From Nocardioides carbamazepini (GTDB lineage Bacteria > Actinomycetota > Actinomycetes > Propionibacteriales > Nocardioidaceae), in assembly GCF_024614185.1 (NCBI RefSeq), contig NZ_JAHTLF010000008.1:310001-374000 (forward strand): 64,000 nt of DNA, read 5' to 3'. Within the stretch, counting starts at the first letter, position 1. Each line of letters starts with the position of its first letter. The notes under the pieces were generated by a model, which was not told the origin of the DNA, ran no database searches, and worked only from the letters and a program-made list of their open reading frames with translations. Positions 45,436 to 55,958 of this stretch are shown here, in pieces. The position numbers were made by a program, and so were the translations under genes.

Positions 45436-46305
45436 TCAGCCGACGAAGACGGCCGCCGGTCGGGCGGCCCCGCCCTCGGGACGGTAGAGCGCGAGGAACT
45501 CCCCGTCCGGGGCGAAGACCCCGGTGAGCGTGTCGATCGCGAGCGGCAGCGGACGGCCGTAGCGGACGGCCTGCGCCTGTGCCGCGTCGAGGTCCAGCAC
45601 CGGGAAGGTGGCGCGGGCGGCATCGGCCAGGGGCGTGACGGTGACCTCGTCGAGGTCGGTGACGGCGCCCTCGAGCGTGAACGGCCCGACAGCGGTACGG
45701 CGCAGCGCGGTCAGGTGTCCGCCGACGCCGAGCGCGGCGCCGACGTCACGCGCGATGGCCCGGATGTAGGTGCCGCTGGAGCAGCGGACCGTGATGTCGA
45801 CGTCCAGCCGGTCGTCCACGACCCGCTGGTCGTGGACGTGCAGCGCGTGGACGGTCACCGGTCGTGCCACGAGCTCGACCTGCTCACCGTCGCGCACGCG
45901 CTGGTAGGCACGCTTGCCGTCGACCTTGATCGCGCTGACCGCGGTCGGCACCTGGAGGATCTCGCCGACCTGCTTCTCGAACTCGGCCAGGACGAGCTCG
46001 GGCGGCAGGTGGCCGGCCGGCGCCTCGGCGACGACCTCGCCCTCCGCGTCGTCCGTGGACGTCGCCGCGCCCAGGCGCACCGTGGCGTCGTACGCCTTCT
46101 CGGTGAGCATCAGGTGGCCGAGCAGCCGGGTGGCCCGCTCGACGCCCAGCACGAGCACGCCGGTGGCCATCGGGTCGAGGGTGCCGGCATGGCCCACCTT
46201 GCGGGTGCCGACGGCCCGGCGCACCCGCGAGACGACGGCGTGCGAGGTCATGCCGGCGGGCTTGTCGACGACGACGATGCCCGACGGCACGCCGGCGGCG
46301 GTCAC
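45436..46305 (-). CDS. truB: tRNA pseudouridine-55 synthase
   Basis: 289 residues from a GTG overlapping the rbfA stop (GTGA). Motif I reads [17 protein letters not shown] and the catalytic aspartate is D44 in [22 protein letters not shown] is the family's third motif. It makes pseudouridine 55 in the T-loop of tRNAs. It forms part of the infB-rbfA-truB run. Confidence 0.95.
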   Translation of the reverse strand: MTAAGVPSGIVVVDKPAGMTSHAVVSRVRRAVGTRKVGHAGTLDPMATGVLVLGVERATRLLGHLMLTEKAYDATVRLGAATSTDDAEGEVVAEAPAGHLPPELVLAEFEKQVGEILQVPTAVSAIKVDGKRAYQRVRDGEQVELVARPVTVHALHVHDQRVVDDRLDVDITVRCSSGTYIRAIARDVGAALGVGGHLTALRRTAVGPFTLEGAVTDLDEVTVTPLADAARATFPVLDLDAAQAQAVRYGRPLPLAIDTLTGVFAPDGEFLALYRPEGGAARPAAVFVG

Positions 46306-46769
46306 TCGGCGTCCTCGGCCTCTTCGTCGGGCTCGGCCTCGCGCGGCTTCTTGTACGGGTCGGCCTCGCCCGCCGGCTGGGCACCGGCCCGGGCGGCGGC
46401 GACGGCCGCGTCCGCCTCGCGAGCGCGGGCCAGCACCTCGTCGAGATGGCGCGCCGTCTCCGGGACCCCGTCGAACTCGAAGGCCAGGGTCGGGACGTGC
46501 CGCATGCCGAGCTGCTTGCCGACCTCGGCGCGCAGCACACCCTTGGCCGACTCCAGCGCGATCGCGGTCGCCTGCAGGTCGGCGTTCTCCCCGAGCACGG
46601 TGTAGTAGATGGTGGCGTTCTGCGCGTCGCCGGTGAGGCGGACCTCGGTGATCGTGACGAGGTGCCCACTGTCCTGGCGAAGCCGCGGGTCCTTGATCCG
46701 CCGCTCGAGCATCTCGGCGACGATCACCTGGATCCGGTCGGCGATCTTGCGTACCCGCGGGCTGGCCAT
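46302..46769 (-). CDS. rbfA: Ribosome-binding factor A
   Basis: 155 residues. The KH-like core has [30 protein letters not shown] at the start and [45 protein letters not shown]. The C-terminal tail is acidic and alanine-rich. It matures the 30S subunit. A TAGGAC-like hexamer six bases before the ATG could give it its own promoter, which would explain a strong hairpin between infB and this gene. Confidence 0.94.
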   Translation of the reverse strand: MASPRVRKIADRIQVIVAEMLERRIKDPRLRQDSGHLVTITEVRLTGDAQNATIYYTVLGENADLQATAIALESAKGVLRAEVGKQLGMRHVPTLAFEFDGVPETARHLDEVLARAREADAAVAAARAGAQPAGEADPYKKPREAEPDEEAEDAE

Positions 46770-46825
46770 GGTCGAGTCCTATCAGAAAGTCGTGGCGTGC
46801 AGAACCCGACAGCGCTCGCCTCAAC

Positions 46826-46945
46826 CGAAGCGAGCGCCAGCGAGCGAGGCTGACCGCCGGGCCGCGGCCGCATTCGCGAGGTACGAGCGAATCCGGCCGC
46901 CTGGCCCGGCGGAACAGCCAATCAGTGCGAGCGAAGCGAGCGCCT
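46826..46945. repeat. Long cruciform-like repeat element between infB and rbfA
   Basis: Nested inverted repeats CCGCCGGGCC/GGCCCGGCGG (46854-46863 and 46903-46912), GCGGCCG/CGGCCGC and ATTCGC/GCGAAT form one stem. GAAGCGAGCG and GCGAGCGAAGCGAGCG cores flank it on both sides. It lies inside the minus-strand translation operon and would form a strong RNA hairpin there. Confidence 0.7.
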
Positions 46946-46959
46946 CGCCCTTCAGAGCG

Positions 46960-49851
46960 TCAGCTCCGCGGGATCTCCCGCATCTCGAAGGCCTCGACGA
47001 TGTCGCCCTCCTTGATGTCCTGGAAGTTCTTGAGCACGAGACCGCACTCGAAGCCCTCCCGGACCTCCGCCGCGTCGTCCTTCTCCCGCTTGAGCGAGGC
47101 CAGGTCGATGTTGTCGGCGATGACCGCACCGTCGCGCAGCACCCGGACCTTCGCGTTGCGCCGGATGACGCCGTCGATGACCATGCAGCCCGCGATGTTG
47201 CCGATCTTGGAGGAGCGGAAGATCGCGCGGATCTCCGCCTGGCCGAGGGTGTTCTCCTCGTACTCCGGCTTGAGCATGCCCTTGAGGGCCGCCTCGATCT
47301 CCTCGATCGCCTGGTAGATGACCGAGTAGTAGCGGATCTCGACGCCCTCCTTCTCGGCCATCTGCCCCGCCTTGCCCTGGGGGCGGACGTTGAAGCCGAT
47401 GATGATCGCGTCGGATGCGGCAGCCAGGTCGACGTTGGTCTCGGTGATCGCACCGACACCACGGTCGATGACCCGGAGGCTGACCTCCTCGCCCACGTCG
47501 ATCTGCGCCAGCGCGTCCTCGAGGGCCTCGACCGAACCGGACACGTCGCCCTTGAGGATGAGGTTGAGCTCCTGGCTCTCGCCCTTCTCCATGGAGGCCA
47601 TGAAGTCCTCGAGGGTACGACGCACGCGGCGCTTGGCCTGCATGGCCGCGCGCTCGCGCGCCTCACGCTTCTCGGCGATCTGACGCGCCATCCGGTCGTC
47701 CTCGACCACGATGAAGTTCTGGCCGGCGCCCGGGACGGACGAGAGACCGAGAACCATCGCGGGCCGGGCCGGGTCGGCCTCGGTCAGCTCGTTGCCGTGC
47801 TCGTCGAGCATGGCGCGGACGCGACCGTGCGCCGGACCGGCGACGATCGAGTCGCCGACCCGCAGCGTGCCGCGCTGGACCAGGATCGTCGCGACCGGGC
47901 CGCGACCACGGTCGAGGTGCGCCTCGACCACGAGACCCTGCGCGTCCTGCACCGGGTTGGCCCGCAGGTCGAGGGACGCGTCGGCCGTGAGCACGACCGC
48001 CTCGAGCAGCTTGTCGAGGTTGAGCCCCGCCTTGGCGGACACGTCGACGAACATCGCGTCGCCGCCGTACTCCTCGGGCACCAGGCCGTACTCGGAGAGC
48101 TGGCCACGGACCTTGGTCGGGTCCGCGCTCTCCTTGTCGATCTTGTTGACCGCGACCACGATCGGCACGTTGGCCGCCTTGGCGTGGTTGAGCGCCTCGA
48201 CCGTCTGCGGCATGACGCCGTCGTCGGCCGCGACCACCAGGATGGCGATGTCGGTCGCCTGGGCACCACGGGCACGCATGGCGGTGAACGCCTCGTGACC
48301 CGGGGTGTCGATGAAGGTGATCCGGCGGTCATTGCCGTCGACCTCGGTGTGGACCTGGTAGGCACCGATGTGCTGGGTGATGCCACCGGCCTCGCCTGCC
48401 ACGACGTTGGCGTCGCGGAGCGCGTCGAGGAGCTTGGTCTTTCCGTGGTCGACGTGACCCATGACGGTCACGACGGGCGGGCGGACGACCAGGTCGTCCT
48501 CGCTGCCCTCGTCGGCGCCGAACTCGATGTCGAACGACTCGAGCAGCTCGCGGTCCTCGTCCTCCGGGGAGACGACCTCGACGACGTAGTTGAGCTCGTC
48601 ACCGAGCAGCTCCAGCGTCTCGTCGCCCACCGACTGGGTGGCGGTCACCATCTCACCGAGGTGGAACAGCATCTGCACCAACGAGGCCGCGTCGACGCCG
48701 ATCTTCTCGGCGAAGTCGGTCAGCGAGGAGCCCCGGGCGAGACGGATCGTCTCGCCGTTGCCCTTGCGGACCCGCATGCCGCCGATCGTCGGGGCCTCCA
48801 TGGCCTCGAACTCCTGGCGACGCGCCCGCTTGGACTTGCGGCCACGCCGGGCGGGACCGCCCGGGCGACCGAAGGCACCCTGGGTCTGGCCACGCTGACC
48901 GGGACGACCACCGCCACCGGGACGACCGCCGCCACCGGGGCCGAAGCCACCGGGGCCACGACCACCGGGAGCACCGGCGCCCGCGCCGGGGCCGCCGCGA
49001 CCGGGCGCACCGGCCCGACCGGGACCACCCGGGCCACGACCACCGGGACCGGGACGACCGGGACCGCCCGGACCGCCGCGGCCGCCAGGACCACCGGGAC
49101 CGCCCTGACCGAACGAGCCGGCGGACTTCGGCATCATCGCCGGGTTGGGACGCGGCATGCCGGGACGACCGCCGCCACCCGCGGACGCCGGCGGACGCGG
49201 GCCGGCCGGACCGGCCTCGCCCTCGCGCGGCGGCGGAGCGGGACGACGGCCCATGCCCTGGCTGGGTGCGAACGGGTTGTTGCCCGGACGCGGGGTGCCG
49301 CTGGGCTTGCCGACCGGTCGCGGCGCGGGGGCCGGGGCCTTCGGCGTCGGAGGCTTCGGCGCGGCCGGCCTGGCCGACGCGGTCGGTGCCTCGGGAGCAG
49401 CCGGAGCCGCGGCAGCGGCGGGCTTCTCCTCGACCGGAGCCACCGGCACCTCGGGTGCCTCGGGCACCTCGGACGCGGCGGGAGCCTTGGTCGGCGCCGG
49501 GCGCGGGCCCGGCCGGGGGCCACCCGGCCGTGGGGCCGGGCTCTCGGCGGCGGGGGCCTCGGCGGGAGCGGGCGTCGCAGCAGCCGGTGCCTCGGGGGCG
49601 GGCGCGGCGTCAGCCTTCTTCGCCGGAGCCTTGGGAGCCGGCTTCGCCGCCTCGCCACCCGGCTCGGCGGCCGGCTTCATCTTCGCGAGGAGGTCGGCTC
49701 CATAGGTCGCCTCGAACTTCTTGACGGCAGGAAGCTCGATGCTCGAGGACGCAGTCTTGGCGAACTCTCCGATGTCACTCAGCATCTTGAGCGCATCGGC
49801 GCTCTTGATGCCGTACTGCTTCGCGAGTTCGGAAACTCGGGTCTTGGCCAC
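46960..49851 (-). CDS. infB: Translation initiation factor IF-2
   Basis: 963 residues from a GTG with AAGGAG upstream. An N-terminal IF2_N domain (about 1-55) is followed by a linker of nearly 300 residues rich in Pro, Ala and Gly, including a stretch of repeated PGG/GRG units (about 245-330) and a basic [11 protein letters not shown]. The GTPase domain begins with G1 GHVDHGKT (465-472), with DTPGHE and NKID following, then the fMet-tRNA-binding C-terminal domains. The long low-complexity linker is common in actinobacterial IF-2. Confidence 0.97.
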   Translation of the reverse strand: MAKTRVSELAKQYGIKSADALKMLSDIGEFAKTASSSIELPAVKKFEATYGADLLAKMKPAAEPGGEAAKPAPKAPAKKADAAPAPEAPAAATPAPAEAPAAESPAPRPGGPRPGPRPAPTKAPAASEVPEAPEVPVAPVEEKPAAAAAPAAPEAPTASARPAAPKPPTPKAPAPAPRPVGKPSGTPRPGNNPFAPSQGMGRRPAPPPREGEAGPAGPRPPASAGGGGRPGMPRPNPAMMPKSAGSFGQGGPGGPGGRGGPGGPGRPGPGGRGPGGPGRAGAPGRGGPGAGAGAPGGRGPGGFGPGGGGRPGGGGRPGQRGQTQGAFGRPGGPARRGRKSKRARRQEFEAMEAPTIGGMRVRKGNGETIRLARGSSLTDFAEKIGVDAASLVQMLFHLGEMVTATQSVGDETLELLGDELNYVVEVVSPEDEDRELLESFDIEFGADEGSEDDLVVRPPVVTVMGHVDHGKTKLLDALRDANVVAGEAGGITQHIGAYQVHTEVDGNDRRITFIDTPGHEAFTAMRARGAQATDIAILVVAADDGVMPQTVEALNHAKAANVPIVVAVNKIDKESADPTKVRGQLSEYGLVPEEYGGDAMFVDVSAKAGLNLDKLLEAVVLTADASLDLRANPVQDAQGLVVEAHLDRGRGPVATILVQRGTLRVGDSIVAGPAHGRVRAMLDEHGNELTEADPARPAMVLGLSSVPGAGQNFIVVEDDRMARQIAEKREARERAAMQAKRRVRRTLEDFMASMEKGESQELNLILKGDVSGSVEALEDALAQIDVGEEVSLRVIDRGVGAITETNVDLAAASDAIIIGFNVRPQGKAGQMAEKEGVEIRYYSVIYQAIEEIEAALKGMLKPEYEENTLGQAEIRAIFRSSKIGNIAGCMVIDGVIRRNAKVRVLRDGAVIADNIDLASLKREKDDAAEVREGFECGLVLKNFQDIKEGDIVEAFEMREIPRS

Positions 49852-49944
49852 GGTTCTCCTTCTGGCCCAGACCCGGGGTGGATCTCAGACCGTTGGTGGG
49901 TGGTGCAGAACGAACTGGCTCATCGCGAGGTACTCATCGAGTGC

Positions 49945-50319
49945 TCATGAGCTGTTGCTCCAGTCTCTGTCGGTCGGATCGGTCCGAGTTGTCGCTGCCT
50001 GGGTGGTGATGTACTCCCCGACCGGCACGTTGGAGAGCCCACCCGCGCCCGGGTTGATCCGGAGCGCGCGGGAGAAGGCCTTCCGCCGTACCGCGAGGTC
50101 GTAGCAACCGGTCGTGGGGTGCAGGTGCGCTCCACGCCCCGGCGCGGTGCCGTCGGGATCGGGTACGACGACCGCGTGGCCGTCGGTGCCCGAGCCGGCG
50201 GTCACCCGCAACAACTCGCTTCTGCTGGCCCGCTCCCGGCATCCGATGCAGGTCCGGACGGGTCCCGTCACCGGGAGGTCGTCAGGTCGCGCAGGGGAAT
50301 TCAGTCGGCGTGCCACCAA
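49945..50319 (-). CDS. YlxR-family (DUF448) RNA-binding-like protein
   Basis: 124 residues. The signature GPVRTCIGCRERASRSELLRV and RGAHLHPTTGCYDLAVRRKAFSRALR identify YlxR, a small putative RNA- or RNase-P-associated protein always found between nusA and infB. The C-terminal about 25 residues are Thr/Asp/Ser-rich and unlike the family core. The start may be at the GTG at 50319 or an internal codon nearer the core. Confidence 0.87.
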   Translation of the reverse strand: MVARRLNSPARPDDLPVTGPVRTCIGCRERASRSELLRVTAGSGTDGHAVVVPDPDGTAPGRGAHLHPTTGCYDLAVRRKAFSRALRINPGAGGLSNVPVGEYITTQAATTRTDPTDRDWSNSS

Positions 50320-50388
50320 GGGTCGACTCTACCCGTTGGGTGGCCGACTTCACGAACCGGGACCGGTCCGACGCGACCCGGCGGGGGT

Positions 50389-51357
50389 CTACGCCTCCTC
50401 GTCCGAGTGGATATCGATCCGCCAGCCCGTGAGGCGCGCGGCGAGGCGGGCGTTCTGGCCCTCCTTGCCGATCGCGAGCGACAGCTGGAAGTCGGGGACG
50501 ACGACCCGCGCCGAGCGGGCGGCCTCGTCGACGACCGTCACCGACTGGACCTGGGCCGGCGAGAGCGCGTTCGCGACCAGCTTCGCCGGCTCGTCGGACC
50601 AATCGACGATGTCGATCTTCTCGCCACCCAGCTCGGCCATGACGTTGCGGACCCGCTGGCCCATCGGCCCGATGCAGGCGCCCTTGGCGTTGACGCCGGA
50701 GACGGTCGACTTGACCGCGATCTTGGTGCGGTGACCGGCCTCGCGGGCGATCGCGGCGATCTCGACGGTGCCGTCGGCGATCTCGGGGACCTCCAGGGCG
50801 AACAGCTTCTTCACCAGGCTGGGGTGCGAGCGCGACAGCGTGACCTGGGGTCCCCGCATGCCCTTGCGGACGGAGATCACGAGGCACTTGATCCGGGTGC
50901 CGTGCGCGTAGCTCTCGCCCGGGACCCGCTCGCTGGCGGGCAGGTGCGCCTCGATCCGGCCCAGATCGACGAGCACGTCGTCGGGATTGCGCCCCTGCTG
51001 GATGACGCCGGACATGATGTCGCCCTCCTTGCCGGAGAACTCACCGAACTTGATCTCGTCCTCGGCGTCGCGCAGGCGCTGCAGCATGATCTGCTTGGCA
51101 GTGGTCGCCGCGATCCGGCCGAAGCCGTCGGGGGTGTCCTCGTACTCGCCGATCTTGGTGCCCTCGGCGTCGAGCTCGGCGGCCAGGACGGTGACGTGCC
51201 CGGTCTTGCGGTTCAGCTCGACCCGCGCCTGGGCGACCGAGCCCTCGGTCTTGTGGTACGCGGTGAGCAGCGCCTGCTCGATCGCCTCGACGAGGACGTC
51301 GAACTTGATCTCCTTCTCGCGCTCCAGCGTCCGGAGGATGCTGAGGTCGATGTCCAT
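50389..51357 (-). CDS. nusA: Transcription termination/antitermination factor NusA
   Basis: 322 residues. It contains an N-terminal RNA-polymerase-binding domain, an S1 domain (about 105-195) and two KH domains ([19 protein letters not shown] and [23 protein letters not shown]). It ends after KH2 without the acidic C-terminal repeats of enterobacteria, normal for actinobacteria. The ATG shares a base with the rimP stop, so the two are coupled. Confidence 0.96.
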   Translation of the reverse strand: MDIDLSILRTLEREKEIKFDVLVEAIEQALLTAYHKTEGSVAQARVELNRKTGHVTVLAAELDAEGTKIGEYEDTPDGFGRIAATTAKQIMLQRLRDAEDEIKFGEFSGKEGDIMSGVIQQGRNPDDVLVDLGRIEAHLPASERVPGESYAHGTRIKCLVISVRKGMRGPQVTLSRSHPSLVKKLFALEVPEIADGTVEIAAIAREAGHRTKIAVKSTVSGVNAKGACIGPMGQRVRNVMAELGGEKIDIVDWSDEPAKLVANALSPAQVQSVTVVDEAARSARVVVPDFQLSLAIGKEGQNARLAARLTGWRIDIHSDEEA

Positions 51358-51875
51358 CAGTCGGCGTCCTTGTCAGTCGTGCGGTCTTTGCGGTTGAACT
51401 CGATCTGCACCAGCGCCTTGCCCACGTCGCCGTAGGGGACCCGCCGCTCGGCACCGGCGACGTCCAGCACGACGCCGTCGTCGTCGGACGCGCCGATCCG
51501 GCCGGTCACGGTCTCGTCGTCGACGAGCGACACCTTGACCAGCCGGCCCTCGTTGCGGCGCCAGTGGCGCGGCAACGTCAGCGGCCGGTCGACCCCGCGG
51601 GAGGTGACCTCCAGCGTGTAGGGCAGCTCCCCGAGGGCCTTCGCGGCGCCGTCGGGGCCGTCGTCCTCCAGGACCCGGTCGATCGCCTTGGTCGCCGCGG
51701 CGACGTCGTCGAGCGTGAGCCCGCCGTCGGTGTCGACGGCGATCCGCAGCACGCGACGCTTCCCCGCCGGGGTGAGCTCGACGGCCTCCAGATCGAGGCC
51801 GAGCTCGGCGAGCGGAGCGACGAGGACGTGCTCGATCCGCTCTGCTGTCGCTCCCTGAGCGGAATGAGTACCCAT
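51357..51875 (-). CDS. rimP: Ribosome maturation factor RimP
   Basis: 172 residues from an ATG with GGGGAGG nine bases upstream. The two-domain RimP fold is seen in [22 protein letters not shown] and [32 protein letters not shown], followed by an Sm-like domain. It assists 30S assembly. It is the first gene of rimP-nusA-ylxR-infB and is divergent from the lipoprotein gene. Confidence 0.95.
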   Translation of the reverse strand: MGTHSAQGATAERIEHVLVAPLAELGLDLEAVELTPAGKRRVLRIAVDTDGGLTLDDVAAATKAIDRVLEDDGPDGAAKALGELPYTLEVTSRGVDRPLTLPRHWRRNEGRLVKVSLVDDETVTGRIGASDDDGVVLDVAGAERRVPYGDVGKALVQIEFNRKDRTTDKDAD

Positions 51876-51933
51876 GGGCGAGTCCTCCCCGTGTCCTGTT
51901 GTGGCTGTGCGGGGCCCACCCTACCCGCCGATA

Positions 51934-51939
51934 TAGGGT
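51934..51939 (+). promoter_or_regulatory. Leaderless -10 TAGGGT
   Basis: TAGGGT ends six bases before the GTG at 51946. Confidence 0.6.
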
Positions 51940-51945
51940 CACCGG

Positions 51946-52458
51946 GTGCCCGACAGTCCCCCGTCCGTCTCGCGACGCCTGGTCCTCGCCGGCGGGATCG
52001 GCAGCGCGGCGCTGGTCCTCGCGGGCTGCGACCTGATCGACGACGTCCTCGGCGACGACGACGACCCGGGCGTGTCGGGCGCGGTCACGCCGACCGCTCC
52101 CGCGGCAGACGCGGACAGCACCCTCGTCGAGGGCGTCGTCGAGGCGATCTCGGCGACCGGCGCCCTGGCCACAGCGACCGCAGCCGCCGCCGCGACGACC
52201 CCGGGCCTGGGCAGGGCCGGCGCCCGGCTGGCCCGGATCCACGACGCCCACGCAGCCGAGCTGGGCGGCAGCGTCGCCGCCGATGCGCCCGAGGTCCCGG
52301 GCGACGCCCAGCAGGCGTGGGCAGCCCTGCTCGCCGCGGAGGCCGAGCTGCAGCACCGCCTGGTCGAGGCGGCACAACAGGCCCACAGCGGTGCCCTCGC
52401 CCAGGTCCTGGCCGCCATGGCGGCCTCGCTGGCCCAGCAGCAGGCGGTCCTCCCATGA
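51946..52458 (+). CDS. Tat-type lipoprotein, alanine-rich
   Basis: 170 residues. A twin-arginine-like S-R-R-L-V-L at 9-14 leads a hydrophobic segment ending in lipobox VLAGC (Cys 28), followed by an Asp-rich spacer. The rest is an alanine-rich helical bundle (ferritin-like in appearance). Function unknown. It overlaps the next gene by four bases. The pair between rimP and proS has the position of the mycobacterial Rv2843-Rv2844 pair as I recall it. Confidence 0.8.
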   Translation: MPDSPPSVSRRLVLAGGIGSAALVLAGCDLIDDVLGDDDDPGVSGAVTPTAPAADADSTLVEGVVEAISATGALATATAAAAATTPGLGRAGARLARIHDAHAAELGGSVAADAPEVPGDAQQAWAALLAAEAELQHRLVEAAQQAHSGALAQVLAAMAASLAQQQAVLP

Positions 52459-52922
52459 CGGCGACACCGACCACGCCGCCCCCCGGGGCGGGTCCCGAGG
52501 AGCCCGACGCCGCGGTCGCCGCTCTCCAGACGACGCTGGCGGCCGAGCACGCGGCCGTCTTCGTGTACGGCGCGCTGGGCGGCCAGACCTCGGAGTCCGG
52601 CAACCCGGCTCTCTACGGCGCCGTCACCTCGGCGTACGCCGTCCACCGGACGCGGCGCGACGAGCTGATGGCCCGGCTGCGGGCCGCGGGCGCGGAGCCG
52701 GTCACGGCGGAGCCCGGCTACGGCCTGCCCGCCGACCTCGGTACGCCGGCGGTGGTCACCACCCGGGCCCGCGAGCTCGAGGAGGCGGCGGCGGCAACCT
52801 ACGCCTACCTGGTGGCCAGCACCACCGACGACGCCCGCGCCTGGGCGATCGCCGCGCTGCTCGACGCCGCCGTGCGTGGACTGGGCTTCGGGGCCCGACC
52901 GGACCGGCTGCCCGGCCTCTGA
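52455..52922 (+). CDS. Ferritin-like DUF4439 protein
   Basis: 155 residues. After a proline-rich start the helical bundle begins LQTTLAAEHAAVFVYGALGGQTS, then VHRTRRDELMARLRAAG and TTRARELEEAAAATYAYLVAST, as in DUF4439. The glutamate and histidine of AEHAA and the later Glu residues could bind a metal. Partner of the preceding lipoprotein. It is followed by a 490-base gap with repeats. Confidence 0.8.
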   Translation: MTATPTTPPPGAGPEEPDAAVAALQTTLAAEHAAVFVYGALGGQTSESGNPALYGAVTSAYAVHRTRRDELMARLRAAGAEPVTAEPGYGLPADLGTPAVVTTRARELEEAAAATYAYLVASTTDDARAWAIAALLDAAVRGLGFGARPDRLPGL

Positions 52923-52938
52923 GCCGGCCCGCTCGCGG

Positions 52939-53152
52939 CGGCAGCGTGGCGGACGGCGGCGCAGCCGCACCGGGCGAAGCCCGTGGGCCGAGCGCAGCGA
53001 GGTCCGGGCGGCGAGGCTGGTCTCCGACACGCTCGCGCCGACGAACGCGCGGCAGCGTGGCGGACGGCGGCGCAGCCGCACCGGGCGAAGCCCGTGGGCC
53101 GAGCGCAGCGAGGTCCGGGCGGCGAGGCCGGTCTCCGACACGCTCGCGCCAA
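52939..53152. repeat. Tandem duplication of a 111-base element
   Basis: Copy 1 (52939-53049) and copy 2 (from 53050) differ at one position within the first about 100 bases and diverge only at the end of copy 2, before an A-rich stretch. Each copy holds GGCAGCGTGGCG, GAGCGCAGCGAGG and CGACACGCTCG, also found in that order at 30386-30531. The element can be read without stops in some frames but no real protein is suggested. Confidence 0.85.
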
Positions 53153-53165
53153 CAAAAAAGAACAA

Positions 53166-53230
53166 CGGTTCGCGACCTCCGACGTTCGGGGAACTCCCGA
53201 GACGTCCCCCGAAGTCGGGGTCGCGAACCG
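53166..53230. terminator. 65-base palindrome between convergent genes
   Basis: Perfect 12-base arms CGGTTCGCGACC (53166-53177) and complement (53219-53230) enclose a further paired stretch (CCGAC/GTCGG and TTCGGGG/CCCCGAA) with small bulges. It follows an A-rich stretch (AACAAAAAAGAACAAC) that, read on the minus strand, is a T-tract directly after the hairpin, a classic terminator for the HAD gene side. Confidence 0.75.
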
Positions 53231-53412
53231 CTGGTGACCGGGGACAACGGTCATTGACGACGGGAGAGGTGGGGCTCGCCGATCGCCGTGTGCACAATCA
53301 TGCAACAGAACGGGACCGGGAGCCCGTGATCGCGATCCTCATAAATGTGCACTGCACAAACCTGCAGATCGAGGAGCCCTCCCCTGAGCGTGACAGACCG
53401 CCTCCGGAGGGC
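53231..53412. other. Gap with promoter-like palindrome and no recognisable gene
   Basis: It contains TGTGCACTGCACA (about 53346-53358), a near-perfect palindrome, and a related GTGTGCACAATCATGCA (about 53289-53305), in a patch of lower GC. GAGGAG near 53371 and GTGACAGACCGCCTCCG just after resemble a ribosome binding site and a start, but the frame enters the antisense of the HAD gene. Nothing coding is supported. Confidence 0.4.
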
Positions 53413-54123
53413 TCAGCGCCAGGGCGTCAGCAGCCCGGGCAGATCGGCGAGGCGGCGGGCGACCGCGTCCGGCTCCCCCTCCGTATGCCCGACCTGCTCG
53501 GCCGGGATGGCGCTGTGCGGCACGTGGACCGCGCGCATCCCGGCGTTCTGCGCACCCCAGACGTCGTCGAAGAGCCGGTCGCCGACGTACACGCAGGCAG
53601 CCGGGTCGGTCACGCCGACCGCGTCCATCGCGGCGCGGAACGCGTCGGGCGACGGCTTCGTCCAGGGCACCTCGCTCGTGTAGACGTCGCCGTCGATCAA
53701 CTCGAGGACACCGTCCCGCTCGAAGAACCCGCGGTGCCAGGCCCGCGGCCAGATCGTGTTGGAGAGCACCCCGACCTTGATCCCCTCCCCGCGCAGCCAG
53801 GCGAACAGTGGCGCGACGTCGGGGTCGGTGAGGGTGTGCGGCTCCCAGAACCCGTAGTAGGCGTCGAGCAGGTCCGGATCGTGCTCGAGCCCCGCCGCGT
53901 CGAACAGGTCGGCGATCGTCGCGCTCTGCTGGTGGTCGCGGCTACGCCCCCAGATCACGCTCCCGGCCTCGTGCAGGCGGGCCGCGTGGGCATGGTGGTC
54001 GTCGGACCTGTCGGGCGTGGTCAGCACGGCCTGGGCGAGGGCGAGCGACTCCGCGTGGAAGTCGATGTCGTGCCAGGCGGTCAGCGTGCCGCCCCAGTCG
54101 AAGATGACCGCCTCGATAGCCAT
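53413..54123 (-). CDS. HAD-superfamily hydrolase
   Basis: 236 residues. Motif I is FDWGGTL (nucleophile D9). Motif II lies in GVLSNTIWPR, motif III is the lysine of WTKPSPDAF, and motif IV is YVGDRLFDDVWGAQNAGM. The cap domain lies at about 20-110. It is likely a small phosphatase of unknown substrate. TAGGGT six bases before the ATG indicates a leaderless promoter, although proS lies just 34 bases upstream on the same strand. Confidence 0.9.
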   Translation of the reverse strand: MAIEAVIFDWGGTLTAWHDIDFHAESLALAQAVLTTPDRSDDHHAHAARLHEAGSVIWGRSRDHQQSATIADLFDAAGLEHDPDLLDAYYGFWEPHTLTDPDVAPLFAWLRGEGIKVGVLSNTIWPRAWHRGFFERDGVLELIDGDVYTSEVPWTKPSPDAFRAAMDAVGVTDPAACVYVGDRLFDDVWGAQNAGMRAVHVPHSAIPAEQVGHTEGEPDAVARRLADLPGLLTPWR

Positions 54124-54129
54124 GCGGGA

Positions 54130-54135
54130 ACCCTA
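54130..54135 (-). promoter_or_regulatory. Leaderless -10 TAGGGT
   Basis: On the minus strand TAGGGT ends six bases before the ATG at 54123, giving the HAD gene a promoter of its own after proS. Confidence 0.55.
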
Positions 54136-54157
54136 GATGACCGGCCCCCGGCCGTGC

Positions 54158-55951
54158 TCAGCCGCGCACGATGCCCACGAGCGCGTCGACCGCGCCGTCG
54201 AGGGCGACCTCCTGGCGCTCGCCGGTGCGACGGTCCTTGACCTCGATCACCCTGTTGTCGGGGTCGGCCACGCCGCGGCCGACGGTCACGATGGTCGGGA
54301 CGCCGATCAGCTCGGCGTCCTTGAACTTCACGCCGGGGCTGATCTTGCCCGCGCGGTCGTCGTAGATGACGTCGAGTCCGGCCGCCGTGAGCCCGGCCAC
54401 GAGCTCCTCGGCGGCGGCGAACACCGCCTCCTCCTTGCCCGCGGCGACGACGTGCACGTCGGCCGGGGCGACGTGGCGCGGCCAGCACAGGCCGATCTCG
54501 TCGAGGGTGTCCTCGGCGATCGCGGCCACCGCGCGGGTGACGCCGATGCCGTAGGAGCCCATCGTGACGGTGACCAGCTTGCCGTTCTCGTCGAGGACCT
54601 TGAGGTCGAGCGCCTCGGCGTACTTGCGGCCGAGCTGGAAGACGTGGCCCATCTCGATGCCGCGCGCGGACTCCAGGGTGCCGTCCTCGCAGTTCGGGCA
54701 GGCGTCGCCGTCACGGACCTCGGCGGCCTCGATGGTGCCGTCGGCCGTGAAGTCGCGACCGGCGACCAGGTCGATCACGTGGGAGCCGGCGACGTCGGCG
54801 CCGGTCACCCAGCGGGTGCCCTCCGCGACGCGCGGGTCGACGAGGTAGCGGATGCCGCTCGCGCCCTCCTCCCCGAGGACGCCGGGCCCGATGTAGCCCT
54901 TGACCAGCGCAGGGTGCTTCGCCAGCTCGGCCTCGCCCATGGGCTCGACCTCGATCGGCTCCAGCTGGCCCTCGAGCCGCTTCTGGTCGACCTCGCGGTC
55001 GCCGGGCAGGCCGATGGCCAGCGGCTCGCGGGTGCCGTCGGGGTGCTTGAGCACGACGAGCACGTTCTTGAGCGTGTCGCCCGCGGTCCACGGACGGTCC
55101 TCGCGCGCGAAGGCCGTGTTGAGGTGGTCGACCAGGCTGTCGATGGTCGGGGTGTCGGGGGTCGCCTCCGCGTGGGCGGCGGGCGCGTCGCCCCAACTGT
55201 TGGCCTCCGTCGACGTCGCCGCGGGCGGACGGACCTTGACCGCCTCGACGTTGGCGGCGTAGTCGCAGCTGGTGCAGCGCACGTAGGTGTCCTCGCCGAC
55301 CGCGGCCTTGGCGAGGAACTCCTCCGACTTCGAGCCGCCCATCGCGCCGGCGGTGGCGCGGACGATGGCGTAGTCGAAGCCGAGGCGGTCGAAGATCCGG
55401 ACGTAGGCGTCGCGGTGCCGCTGGTACGACGCGTCGAGGCCCGCGTCGCTGACGTCGAAGGAGTAGGAGTCCTTCATGGTGAACTCGCGGCCGCGGAGCA
55501 GGCCGGCACGCGGACGCGCCTCGTCGCGGTACTTGGTCTGGATCTGGTAGAGGCTGAGCGGCAGGTCCTTGTAGGAGCCGTACATGTCCTTGACGAGGAG
55601 CGTGAACATCTCCTCGTGCGTGGGGCCGAGCAGGTAGTCACCGCCCTTGCGGTCCTGGAGCCGGAAGATGTTGTCGCCGTACTCGGTCCAGCGGCCGGTC
55701 GCCTCGTAGGGCTCGCGCGGCAGCAGCGCGGGGAAGGTGACCTCCTGCGCGCCGATGCCGTTCATCTCGTCGCGGATGATGCCCTCGATCTTGCGCAGCA
55801 CGGCCAGGCCGAGCGGCAGCCAGGTGTAGATGCCCGGCGCGGCGCGGCGGATGTAGCCGGCACGCAGGAGCAGCCGGTGGCTCGGGACCTCCGCGTCCGC
55901 GGGGTCCTCTCGCAGGGTCCGGACGAACAGGGTCGACATCCGCATCAGCAC
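54158..55951 (-). CDS. proS: Prolyl-tRNA synthetase, bacterial type with editing domain
   Basis: 597 residues. Class II motif 2 is seen as [25 protein letters not shown], and motif 3 in [16 protein letters not shown]. The inserted editing domain lies at about 225-400 between motifs 2 and 3, and the anticodon-binding domain at the C-terminus. The GTG at 55951 is supported by TAGGCT seven bases upstream. In-frame ATGs at 55945 and 55939 ([11 protein letters not shown]) are alternatives that would not alter the enzyme. Confidence 0.95.
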   Translation of the reverse strand: MLMRMSTLFVRTLREDPADAEVPSHRLLLRAGYIRRAAPGIYTWLPLGLAVLRKIEGIIRDEMNGIGAQEVTFPALLPREPYEATGRWTEYGDNIFRLQDRKGGDYLLGPTHEEMFTLLVKDMYGSYKDLPLSLYQIQTKYRDEARPRAGLLRGREFTMKDSYSFDVSDAGLDASYQRHRDAYVRIFDRLGFDYAIVRATAGAMGGSKSEEFLAKAAVGEDTYVRCTSCDYAANVEAVKVRPPAATSTEANSWGDAPAAHAEATPDTPTIDSLVDHLNTAFAREDRPWTAGDTLKNVLVVLKHPDGTREPLAIGLPGDREVDQKRLEGQLEPIEVEPMGEAELAKHPALVKGYIGPGVLGEEGASGIRYLVDPRVAEGTRWVTGADVAGSHVIDLVAGRDFTADGTIEAAEVRDGDACPNCEDGTLESARGIEMGHVFQLGRKYAEALDLKVLDENGKLVTVTMGSYGIGVTRAVAAIAEDTLDEIGLCWPRHVAPADVHVVAAGKEEAVFAAAEELVAGLTAAGLDVIYDDRAGKISPGVKFKDAELIGVPTIVTVGRGVADPDNRVIEVKDRRTGERQEVALDGAVDALVGIVRG

Positions 55952-55958
55952 GGGGCGA

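Noticed and set aside
48880..49140. Tandem repeat in infB
   Set aside because: It encodes the Pro/Gly-rich IF-2 linker, which is normal in actinobacteria, and is not a mobile repeat.
46609..49950. Very long open frame opposite infB and other long frames opposite pnp, ribF, dxr and proS
   Set aside because: They mirror real genes in high-GC DNA, are rich in Arg, Gly, Asp, Val and His, and show no domains.
52939..53152. Possible CRISPR array
   Set aside because: Only two adjacent 111-base copies, no spacers of uniform length and no cas genes.
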